64,000 nucleotides of DNA from Nitzschia sp. DOCU1 (taxonomy: Eukaryota > Bacillariophyta > Bacillariophyceae > Bacillariales > Bacillariaceae). The position numbers and the translations under genes were made by a program. Below are positions 28,801 to 37,200 of the stretch, in pieces (the stretch's first letter is position 1; each line of letters begins with the position of its first letter). Under the pieces are notes generated by a model that was not told the origin of the DNA, did not search any database, and saw only the letters and a program-made list of their open reading frames with translations. Location of the stretch: positions 496,001 to 560,000 of the forward strand of contig OX595999.1 of NCBI GenBank assembly GCA_951394045.1, read 5' to 3'.

Positions 28801-30121
28801 GAGTTGGAACTCAATTCGCACCGTACTAATAATGGCAGCGCTACACAAGTGGCACACAAAGCAAATCGACTACGTCCTTGCCTTTCCCCAAGCACCGGTC
28901 GAGAGGGAGCTCTTCATGGAAATCCCCAAGGGCTTTCGGATCGAGCAAGGAAACACAAAAGACTATGTGTTGCAGCTACATAGAAACGTTTATGGCCAAT
29001 GTCAGGCCTCCAGAGTCTGGAACAAGTACCTCACCGACATACTCATCAACAAGGTCGGCTTTCGGCAATCAAACGTCGACGAGTGCGTCTTCTATCGTGG
29101 CAACGTCATGTACGTTCTGTACACCGACGACTCAATACTGGCAGGACCAGACGAAGACGAGATAAACCAAGCGATCGAGGATATCAAGAGCGCGAAGCTC
29201 GATATCACAATTGAAGGTGACATACAAGACTTCCTCGGGGTAAACATCGATAGAAAGGAAGATGGAACGGTGCATTTGACGCAACCGCACCTAATCGACC
29301 AAATACTACAAGATTTGTCGATGCCCGAGGGAACGGTGCCTAAGACAACACCAGCAGCATCATCACGACTACTCTCAAGACACTCAGGTTCGCAGGACTT
29401 TGACAACTCTTTCCATTACAGGTCCGTCATTGGAAAACTTAACTACTTGGAGAAGGGGTCACGACCGGATATCGCTTATATCACGCACCAGTGCGCACGA
29501 TTCTCGACTTGCCCTAAGAAGGAGCATGGCGAGGCAATAAGATGGCTAGCCCGTTACTTAAAGGGAACACGAAACAAGGGGATGATATTAAGCCCCAACA
29601 GCGAGCGAGGCCTCGAGGTGTATGTCGATGCTGATTTTGCGGGTAATTGGGATCCAGACGAGACGGAGGATCGAGACACCGCGCGATCACGACATGGTTA
29701 CCTGATCATGTTCGCAGGATGTCCGATACTATGGAAGTCGCAACTACAAACGGAGGTCGCCCTATCAAGTACCGAGAGCGAGTACACAGGGCTCTCGTAT
29801 GCATTACGAGACGCTATCCCAATCATCAATCTATTCAAGGAGATGATGGAAGTCGGCATCCCGATCAAGTCGTCGAAGGCTCTGGTTCATTGCAAAGTTT
29901 TCGAAGACAACACGGGTGCATTGGAAATCGCAAAGGTAGCCAAGTTCCGACCAAGGACAAAGCACCTGAATTGCCGACTCCATCACTTCCGATCATACGT
30001 TGATAGCGAAGAAGTGTCGATCCACAAGATTGACACACTCGAGCAACCAGCGGACATACTGACTAAGCCTCTAAACGAGGACGCAGTTGAGAAGTTCCGC
30101 AAGATGATAATGGGATGGTAA
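25856..30121 (+). CDS. Copia (CoDi) pol: protease, integrase, reverse transcriptase, RNase H
   Basis: 1421 aa if started at the ATG at 25856; the frame continues upstream to the gag UGA. An N-terminal hydrophobic stretch is followed by the diatom-type protease region (IGIDNRCSACIS). A GAG-pre-integrase zinc motif comes next (HQRFGHISFAKL...CSACLFAKA). The integrase core has VSVDQLVS, KSYHADNGIF and NGLAERRIRS. A disordered linker leads to the copia reverse transcriptase, with KYKARLNIDGSRMKYG and the active site YTDDS (YxDD). RNase H has VYVDADFAGNW and ALSSTESEYTGLS. No frameshift or internal stop is seen. Integrase before reverse transcriptase defines the copia order. Confidence 0.94.
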   Translation: MSMMTLRPLLIILAKWLMCYIYSILATLTPDIASSDDPNYYYVPKSKRWTCVRAILGILIAGIFCVSRKFEPYETTWKELKTRSKYREAIGAISIDEPISLSWRTNGSLDIFNTVAERETNSEGEPIHVNVAKFDCDSAAIGIDNRCSACISHDINDFDGSVKKVNRSIKGFGGESNFDVYQGTIVWRWCDNLGAVHKFRIPNSYYIPKGRMRLLSPQHWAKTQIGSRMKNVLGTGETTTATTTKLFWNNGKNELDVAIGERDNCATFFMAPGFNKFSVFCQTCNVDYGESMDDPIMACDTQVVSDDEDDDIDASPPPEPPAPPRQWSTWWSRITGLPITRERAEAEEKQEQEGPTSTAFNLDGPTAAGEQRPVVIEEEEDRQPTTAAAQLLRYHQRFGHISFAKLQNMAKQNILPRALADCAVPACSACLFAKATRRNWRSKRRLDWTTKNQATKPGEVVSVDQLVSPTMGLVAQGTGRLTTKRYKYATVYVDQYSGFSYVYLQKTADAEETIAGKKAFEAMAWQHGVKVKSYHADNGIFRANKWVDECRNNQQVLTFAGVNAHHTNGLAERRIRSLQDLTRSQLIHANRRWKMDATVNLWPYAIRMANDAINESPNLKYKEGLSPLQLFSSSTVQTHTKHWMPFGCPVYVLEDQLQGASRIHNKWEYRSRVGIYLGRSPNHGRNIAMVLDRVTGLVSPQFHVAFDPSFRTVKEDSFDTSWQIRTGFLSKGNDIGNKTKKRATSETIFIRNNATEPEGDQASARKSAKRSKTSATASNAGTSQRQGENLEIPPDDSQSGNNETQPLVGDSMEQDASQGQSPSKSRADGDQQTLTPTQRITNVMVAELSRTTAGNIDGEIYVLEAMFPDYAGNEEMDPLQVFKATSDPDTMYLHQAMKQPDAPEFKKAMQKEWDDQINNGNFTVIHRSKVREGAAVLPAVWQMKRKRDIRTRHIKKYKARLNIDGSRMKYGQHYDQTYAPVASWNSIRTVLIMAALHKWHTKQIDYVLAFPQAPVERELFMEIPKGFRIEQGNTKDYVLQLHRNVYGQCQASRVWNKYLTDILINKVGFRQSNVDECVFYRGNVMYVLYTDDSILAGPDEDEINQAIEDIKSAKLDITIEGDIQDFLGVNIDRKEDGTVHLTQPHLIDQILQDLSMPEGTVPKTTPAASSRLLSRHSGSQDFDNSFHYRSVIGKLNYLEKGSRPDIAYITHQCARFSTCPKKEHGEAIRWLARYLKGTRNKGMILSPNSERGLEVYVDADFAGNWDPDETEDRDTARSRHGYLIMFAGCPILWKSQLQTEVALSSTESEYTGLSYALRDAIPIINLFKEMMEVGIPIKSSKALVHCKVFEDNTGALEIAKVAKFRPRTKHLNCRLHHFRSYVDSEEVSIHKIDTLEQPADILTKPLNEDAVEKFRKMIMGW

Positions 30122-30143
30122 GGCGATTCACAACATAGCAATC

Positions 30144-30154
30144 AAAAGAGGGAG
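30144..30154 (+). other. Polypurine tract of copia element
   Basis: AAAAGAGGGAG directly before the right LTR, where plus-strand synthesis is primed. Confidence 0.75.
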
Positions 30155-30469
30155 TGTTCGATTAAGTCATAACGACTGAGTATTTGAGAGCCATTCGAGT
30201 GAATCGGCTGACAGGACTCATGTCGGGACCCACCCGGTGGACTCTGAGCGGGCCGGTCAAACGGCACATAGAGCGAAAATGCAGACGACACAACGGGTGG
30301 TCAGCGACGATCTAACGATAGTTCCTTCTACAAAAGGAAGTAATAGAGTAAGTGGAGGCTCTCCGGAGCCCCACAAAACACAACTTATAATTTGGCTTTA
30401 ACAACGCTATTTTACTTTTATTACTACTTCGCCCGATAGCCGAGCCTGAGAACTCGACTATTTGTACAC
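30155..30469 (+). repeat. 3' LTR of copia element
   Basis: 315 bp, identical by eye to 23930-24244. Confidence 0.94.
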
Positions 30470-30828
30470 ATGGTGGCGTCAGTGTGAGAGAATCGTCTCT
30501 GCTCAATTCGTAGTATCGAGTGCTGGAACCCGCCGGGGGGCCATCATCGTGCTGGTGGCTGGGCGGCTGACAGAGCCTTTTGATCTTGGTGGAGTACGAA
30601 GTAGCACTACAACGAAGACCGCCGACGGGACAAGTTCTATCATTTCAGCAACTGCTGTCAAAGCTCTTCTGCTTCAACAATGCGGCAAGATGCAATTGAA
30701 GTCGTTTCTAGAGTACTGTGGTGCGTGAGTCATAAGTCGTCTGCCTATGATTGATCCATATTTCTATTCTAATCTGTAAAAGAAGCCCCCATCCCCAGGT
30801 CTAATGTAGTACATCCCCAGAGTAGCCA
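30470..30828 (+). other. Right target duplication and host ORF remnant
   Basis: ATGGT at 30470-30474 repeats the left flank. After it a frame is open to TGA at 30726-30728. Without the element this frame continues the one open from 23863, giving about 106 codons, but no ATG is present and I recognise no domain. It may be part of a broken gene or chance. The rest is 3' flank of the next gene. Confidence 0.4.
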
Positions 30829-31170
30829 TTATCGACCGAACAAGTTTCGGCGACGGCTCTTCTTGCTGTCGCTCCAAAAGCGAGACGAATCGGAATCAAC
30901 TGATTGGGCGTCGGACACAGAGGACCCATGAACAGATCCTGCCGGAGTCTTGATGGCTTCAAAATTGTAATGCAGTCGTTGCATAGACGATTGTTCTTCA
31001 CCTGACTTGGATTTGAAGATGCGGACAGCCTCGTCACGGATCATCTCGACGTGTTCCTTGGACGGGTATCCTTCAATTCCAAGGGCGATGCGAGCTTCAG
31101 TGGCGATCGTTCGGGCATCGATGAATCGAAGGTCGAGTTCGCGGGTGAGGATGCTTTCGATGGATGGCAT
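30829..31170 (-). CDS. Small conserved protein of unknown function, copy A of inverted pair
   Basis: 113 aa starting MPSIESILTRELDLRF. Its first 66 residues match the gene at 31751 at nearly every position, including DARTIATEAR, GIEGYPSKEHV and EAVRIFKSKS. The C-terminal 45 residues differ and are Ser/Lys/Arg-rich, ending RRRNLFGR. No signal peptide or membrane segment is seen; the conserved part looks helical. The conserved N-terminus in a paralogue makes this a real gene. Function is unknown. Confidence 0.8.
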   Translation of the reverse strand: MPSIESILTRELDLRFIDARTIATEARIALGIEGYPSKEHVEMIRDEAVRIFKSKSGEEQSSMQRLHYNFEAIKTPAGSVHGSSVSDAQSVDSDSSRFWSDSKKSRRRNLFGR

Positions 31171-31750
31171 GTTTGCGGTTGTAAAAGTTCAACGATCGGG
31201 TAGTCCTTGTTGTTGTCGGATTTTGGATTTTGTGAGACTGTTTGGTTGCCAAGGGCATCACGGATCACAAACTGCTCGAGGGCTGATATTACCTTCTACT
31301 TACCTAATACCGTTTGTTCCTCGGGCCATGATCCGTTAATTGTTTGTCCCACCGCCCTAGCGCTCCGCATGAAGCCCCTAATAGTTTGTCCGCACGAACA
31401 TGATTCTTCTGCTTCGTCTGATGATCAAAAACTGATTGAGGGCATTATTTTCCCCCTTCGGAGGTAGCAATCAGCCCTTCACCTTTATTCTATTGAAGCT
31501 CCGTGCCTATTTAAAAAGTAGCCCAAAACTCTGATCGTTAAGAAGCCCGATATTTTCCTTCGTTCAAAGGGCACTATCACGGTTTGCCCGCTACGGGGAT
31601 TCCAATTCCCATTCTTCCGTTGGCGGGCTTCATCATACCTCCGATATTCCGACCAAACCCCTCCCTCCATCTTCGAAACAACATCGCTTCTTCCCTTCTC
31701 ACAAAATCAAAATTCAACAACTCCAAATCGCAGCGCAGCAAATAAACAAC
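31171..31750. promoter_or_regulatory. Shared promoter region of the inverted gene pair
   Basis: 580 bp between two divergent paralogues. The stretch just before each ATG shares a block like TCTCACAAAATC and a run of Ca/aac triplets, so part of the leader was duplicated with the genes. Confidence 0.5.
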
Positions 31751-32098
31751 ATGCCCTCCATCGAAAGCATCCTCACCCGCGAACTCGACCTTCGATTCAT
31801 CGATGCTCGAACCATCGCCACTGAAGCTCGCATCACCCTTGGCATCGAGGGATACCCATCCAAGGAACACGTTCAGATGATCCGTGACGAGGCCGTGCGC
31901 ATCTTCAAATCCAAGTCCGATGAAGAACAAACTTCCATGCAACGAAGGCACTGGGACTTGGAAGCCATCAAGATTCCTTCTGGATCTGTTTCCCTGAGCG
32001 AATGCATGGATTCGGCATCCGACCACCAATCGATTACTTCTGATGTCTCTCGAACGTCAAGCCGAAAGTCTCTTATCCGAGGAATCTTCCGCCGATAG
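31751..32098 (+). CDS. Small conserved protein of unknown function, copy B of inverted pair
   Basis: 115 aa. It shares its N-terminal domain with the gene at 30829-31170 (about 92% identity by eye over the first 66 residues) and has its own Ser-rich basic tail ending RGIFRR. The high protein identity with a divergent tail indicates a gene duplication in inverted orientation with selection on the N-terminal half. No known domain is recognised. Confidence 0.8.
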   Translation: MPSIESILTRELDLRFIDARTIATEARITLGIEGYPSKEHVQMIRDEAVRIFKSKSDEEQTSMQRRHWDLEAIKIPSGSVSLSECMDSASDHQSITSDVSRTSSRKSLIRGIFRR

Positions 32099-32639
32099 GC
32101 CGACGAGCATTGCTTGGGGAAACAAGGGCCAGAGGGGACTACTGGCTAAGAAAATTTTGTTAGAAGATGCAAATCATAAAATCATAGAATGACTAAAACC
32201 CAATACATTCTGGAAACTACCAGCTCACGAAGCAAATCATTCTCGTTTAGATGGGGATTACTAGCAGTGATATTGGCAGCCACATCTTCGTTTTGCAGCT
32301 CTACCTAGAGAGGTAATTCAAGCAAACTTCAAAATGAGAGAGCTACTGGATGGTTGGGGGGATCTCCTCCTACTCCCACAGTAGCTCGACTCTGCTGCCT
32401 ACCACCGACCACCTAATGCTTTCCCTAGCTCTTTCATACACTCTCTCTAGAGTAGCAATATGCTGTCAGAATAACTGAGAATTTTTTAGCATGTTTACCT
32501 GCTACCAGTATGGCATTTGAATTGTCGCAACATTCTCTCTTTTGCTTGGGTTTCTGGTGGGGTACTGATGGAGTCCTTCGGGTTGAACAACGCAGCACCT
32601 TCGCTTGATTAGAAGCATAGAAACAAGTGTTCAAAAGCT
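32099..32639. other. Intergenic, convergent ends
   Basis: 541 bp between the 3' ends of the small gene and the sulfotransferase-like gene. Nothing recognisable. Confidence 0.4.
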
Positions 32640-33977
32640 TTATTCACTCTTCCTTTCTCTTCGTACAGTCTCAAGACAAGTTTGGAGGGTGTGCTTGTGA
32701 ACGTTCCACCACGATCCAACGTAGGGACTATGCTGGGAACTTTCTAGCCAGGATTGCAGTTGTTGGTCTTTTGTCATGTTGCCACCATGTCGAGGTGCTT
32801 TATACACCGAGTCAATAAATGCATTATAGCTCTCTGGTTGTTCCCCCCACTTCCACAAGTCCTCAAGAGCATTCATCCATGCTCGTTTGTCCTCTGGTGT
32901 TGTCTCAAAAAAGCCGAGGCACCCCAACGTCTTTTCTGGATAGGTGCGTATTTGCTGTGCCATGATGTGTAAATCGGCAATGTACATTTGCATGCTGGAA
33001 GCATCCCGTTCTCCAAATCCACGACGGGCAATGGAATTCAAAATTTCCATGGGATGCCGATAAATATAAACATGCAGGCAGTCGATTTTGGCCTTGCGAC
33101 AAGCATTGTATAACAAGTTCAAATCGGGATAGTTGAGCTGGCGGCAGTTTCCAAAAAAGTTGGGATAGGAGATCTCGCCATAGTATCCAGAACCTTCAGC
33201 GAATGCCGTATTGACGGGAATGACGAGAGGAGATTGATCGGCGAATGAAGCATGATCGTTTTGACGAGACCGCTTCAGTCGTCGTTTCGCCGTTTCTTCA
33301 ATCAGTTTTAATTGCTCGACGATTCCAGATTCAAGCGTTGCCGGATCTTTACCGGGAGCACAATGAGCATTCCAGAGACCGACAGACGTCATGTTTCTAT
33401 ATCGATTTCGCCTCCGTGTAGGATCGTAATGTTGAAATAGAAATCGTCTCGCCCGACCCACCATATCGGGCCAAATGCCATGCTCCGTCAGCTGTTCAAC
33501 GGCTGGTGATTCTTCGACAATGTTTTCCATGAAATGGTGCCCCGTCCCTTCTAGCCCCATCGTAAAGACGAATTGGACGGTGCTGTTAAATTCCAAGGAT
33601 ACTTGTGATCGATTGCGATAGACGGCTGCTGATGATGATGTTGATACTGCAAGGCGGGCGGGATTGGTCGGGCGGTCTATAACGTCGTTGCCAAACCAGT
33701 GATCCAGCTGAGAGTCGTATGAATGATTAAGGAGGCGAGTCTGCGTTTGCAACATGATTCCAAAACAGGCACCGGCCGCCACGAGCCACAGCCGAATACC
33801 GATTCTTGCAGCTTTCAAACCAAATCGACTCAGCATTTTCCTCGGCAAGGTGGTCCGACGAGATTTCATTTTCCTGGATTGGAGGAATAATTGTTGCTCG
33901 GCCGTTCCTTTAGTTACTTGTCGATCGTCTCCTATTCCAGTGATGCTTGCAAGAGCCATGTTAACACCATTTTCCAT
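32640..33977 (-). CDS. Type II membrane sulfotransferase-like protein
   Basis: 445 aa from the ATG at 33975-33977; the longer frame begins only with a TTG. A short basic N-terminus precedes one hydrophobic segment (about 58-76), then a lumenal domain. VFTMGLEGTGHHFMENI (about 138-153) resembles the PAPS 5'-phosphosulfate loop, and VYIYRHPMEILNSIARRG resembles the 3'-phosphate-binding strand-loop with its Arg and Ser. Several NxT/S sites are present. This suggests Golgi sulfation of a glycan or protein, perhaps for the sulfated polysaccharides of diatom walls. The family is inferred from two motifs only, so substrate is unknown. Confidence 0.65.
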   Translation of the reverse strand: MENGVNMALASITGIGDDRQVTKGTAEQQLFLQSRKMKSRRTTLPRKMLSRFGLKAARIGIRLWLVAAGACFGIMLQTQTRLLNHSYDSQLDHWFGNDVIDRPTNPARLAVSTSSSAAVYRNRSQVSLEFNSTVQFVFTMGLEGTGHHFMENIVEESPAVEQLTEHGIWPDMVGRARRFLFQHYDPTRRRNRYRNMTSVGLWNAHCAPGKDPATLESGIVEQLKLIEETAKRRLKRSRQNDHASFADQSPLVIPVNTAFAEGSGYYGEISYPNFFGNCRQLNYPDLNLLYNACRKAKIDCLHVYIYRHPMEILNSIARRGFGERDASSMQMYIADLHIMAQQIRTYPEKTLGCLGFFETTPEDKRAWMNALEDLWKWGEQPESYNAFIDSVYKAPRHGGNMTKDQQLQSWLESSQHSPYVGSWWNVHKHTLQTCLETVRRERKSE

Positions 33978-34278
33978 TGCATGGCAATTGCGCCCATCCA
34001 AAGTGGCGGTGGCATCAGACCTCTACTGCTAGTAGTAGACGCAAGCCGAAAAAAGTGAGACGTAACGCATTCAACGGATGAGTGATGAGGCTTCAAATAG
34101 GTAGGTATCCTCATGTATACCACACCTACTGCTAAACCCATTCCAACGGGTCTCGCGCGCACTCAAAACGTGCGGTGCGAACAACGTGTGATTTTGTGCT
34201 TCCGTGTATTTTTTGAATTTGTCCATTCTCATGCAGATTGAAGTGCTCTTCTATTAACACTTCATCCCTAACTCTACC
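33978..34278. promoter_or_regulatory. Divergent promoter region with shared 24-bp element
   Basis: 301 bp between the sulfotransferase-like gene and the OSCA gene. It contains the 24-bp sequence at 34047-34070 that recurs upstream of mtnK. Confidence 0.5.
34047..34070 (+). repeat. 24-bp element, copy 1
   Basis: cgaaaaaagtgagacgtaac followed by gcat. An identical copy lies at 39720-39743, each 200-310 bp upstream of a plus-strand gene. Downstream of both, weaker similarity continues (aggtatcc; ccattccaacgggtc against ccatcccactgggtc). Confidence 0.8.
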
Positions 34279-37200
34279 ATGGCAACCTTCCAAGCGATTG
34301 GATTAAACTTGGCCATTGGAAGTGGTGTGTTAGTGGCTAGCTTGGTTGCATTTTCCGCCGCCGTTCAATGGGAATTCAATGCCGAATTGGCGCCCCGAAC
34401 ATGGGCTCGACCAAAGGGTGTGTTAAAAAACGCCCTCCGGAAAACCTACGGCATTGCCTGGATTCCATGGGCGTTGCGCCTAAGCTACAAACAAATGCTA
34501 AGTGACGGCATACCTGGTACAGGGACACGGCAAGGGGGGTGGGCAGGCCCCCTTCTAAAGTGCAATTTGGATGGCGTCATTTTAATGAAGTTTCATTCTC
34601 TCTGCCTGAAAGTTTCTGTGGTAGCTTCGTTGCTGTGCCTGACGTGCATACTTCCAATCAATGTCACGGCCACGTGTGATCCAGAGATTTCGGGAGAGGA
34701 TATTTGCACCAATATTACAAGTCTCACCAACTTTGAAAAGACGACACTGGCCGCTATCCCACCCATGGACTACCTCACCGATAATTCGCAATCAGACATT
34801 CCGATTGCCCAGTCGCTGGAACGATACTTCTTGACCGCTCCTGGTGTTACCTCAAGATTGTTTGTCATTGTGATTGTGGCATGGGCAATCTTTGTGTACA
34901 CTTGTGGTACGTTCGTTTGCTTTGTTTGTTTGTTGACTTGTTCTTTGTGTTAACCCTGAGTCTCGACCTTTTTCTTTCACCCCCAGTCCTGATTTGGAAT
35001 GAATGGATCGAGAATTTGGCGTTACGACGAGTCTTTTATTTGGAGCATTGCCATTTCGAAGAACGACAGCAAGAATTGACCAAGTCGGCCGTTCCCCTTG
35101 TTCAGGACGATCCTCCACCCTACATTCCCCATCCCGAATTGCCGGACACGGTACCCAATGTCGCCTTGTATTCGGTATTGTACAAATTGCCTGAATTCTA
35201 TACGACCGCCATGTCCCAGCAACGGCACGAATTATTAGCTTCTACAGTGGACTTTTTTGATCGTTGCGTACCCAATCAACCTGGATTCAGTTCATCGGTA
35301 GCCGCTTTGACGATATTGCCAGATTGCAATCTGGTGGGGAAAGCGTGGCGAAAATGGTATGCTTGTGCCAAGAAGTTGCGTCGATTGCAACTCATTCAAC
35401 ATAGAATACGAGAACTGCAGCAAGAGCAACCCCGACAATTATCTCGAGAAGTTGGCGTAGTTGAAGAAGAAGAACAAGAACAACAACAGGAACGTCATGA
35501 AGAAGAAGAGATTGAGTTTATTCATCCAAAACAACCGAGTCCTACAATGACAGTTGCAGCATTGTCGACAGTCAATGAACAACGTGAAGATGATGATGAC
35601 GATGGGGATGTTACAGGAGCAGTGACCCAAAACACTGTGGCAGCATTGTCGACAGTCAATGAACAACGTGAAGATGATGATGACGATGGGGATGGCGATG
35701 TTACAGTAGCAGCGACCGAAAACATGCATCTGCTGCCGCCACGCGTAGAAACATTTTGTTCCGAGGACGACAACAATGCCCGTATACTTTCCAATAATGT
35801 TTCGGGAGCTACTGCTACTACCGACACACAGGTTGTTTTGGACAATGATGGTCACGAAGCTGTTCCAGTACAGCCTCCTCCTACCGCTACTACCCCAACA
35901 TCTTTTTCGGAAACGGACAGCCCTAGTCGGAATACAACGATTGGATCCTTGGCATCATCATGGTTTCCATCATCTTTTACGACTGGAGGTAGTGGCGCTT
36001 CACCACTGACACCGTGTTGTTTGGATCCCCATGTCGATAATATGCTCCTCCAGCAACTCTCGTTGGACAGCAGCAGCACCGGCAACAATAACGACAATCG
36101 AACACACGACATGAATTGTGTCGAGCATGCAAATCATCAACAGCATCCGCCCCCACGAAGATCACCCGACACCACAGCCAAACTTGACATGATGTTCCTT
36201 TCCGACGACGACGTTGAACAAGTAAGTACCATCTATCATCGGTAAAAATCCGTCAATCTGCTCGGAGGTTTGTGTATCCTAACTTTTGCGTCTGCCCAGC
36301 TTGCCGTCTTTTACCGAGAGTTTGCTCAAAGGTGAGAAGAAGGAGGGTGGTTTCTTACACTCGTACTACTTAGCAGAATTGATCGGCTAATGCGTTGTTG
36401 GTTCTTCCTACGATAATACTGTCACTTCTATCGATTATACTATTAGCTCGGCGGGATGTTGTCCCTATGGATGCGCCCAGGATTTGATTGAAAATGCCGA
36501 TTTGGAAACTTTGAAAGAACTGGAAAACGAAGCGGAGGAAATGGTCCGAGAAGCGCGCTTGGCTCTCATGGAAGCAAGGGTTAATGTAAACAGCAAAATG
36601 GCTTCGGCATCGTCTTTCGACATTGAAAACATTGGTTCTGGCGATTGGGTTACTTTTCAGCTGAGTCAGTCGCAAAATGAAGAACATCGGCTCAATCTCA
36701 CAAACAAACTTGAAACAGATTTTTTGAATTCTCCAATAAGCTCGTCAGCATCTCCCAGCGATCGGCGAGGACATCCAGCCAAGATTGGACACCCACCATC
36801 AAACGAAGGCGAACATGTCCGAACAGCTTCTCAATCGCAATCCTTGTGGGACAGCACTATATCCCCGCAGAAGCACAGGAGTATAAGCTCCGATCGACAG
36901 TGGGAAATAGCAGGAGAAATTGCCGATGATAATCGTCATCACGACGCACCCCGAAGGGGCGGGAGGAAAGCAAAGCATCAACGCATTCCATCAGGACGAT
37001 GGCACATTTTTGATGGGCGCGATCGCTCGTCGTTTTGGAATAGACTACGAGGGGCGTCGCCAGCAACAACTCCGCCAGAACAGGGGCCTGAAGAGGAGTC
37101 ACCTTTTCTTGGACTGAACCGCCGATCGAAGCGAGAAGGCAGCAACGTCATCGGCAACGTAGTGGATTACCACGCGTATGCAGTAGTGACGTTTACATCT

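Larger units (their letters stand above)
23930..30469 (+). mobile_element. Intact Ty1/copia retrotransposon of diatom CoDi type
   Basis: 6540 bp with two 315-bp LTRs that look identical, gag, pol with integrase before reverse transcriptase (copia order), a polypurine tract AAAAGAGGGAG before the right LTR, and a target duplication ATGGT (or CATGGT). Both coding regions are open. Identical LTRs and open frames suggest a recent, possibly active insertion. Assignment to the diatom CoDi group rests on the protease region, which has IGIDNRCSACIS where DSGA-type motifs are usual, and on the gag tail. Confidence 0.93.
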
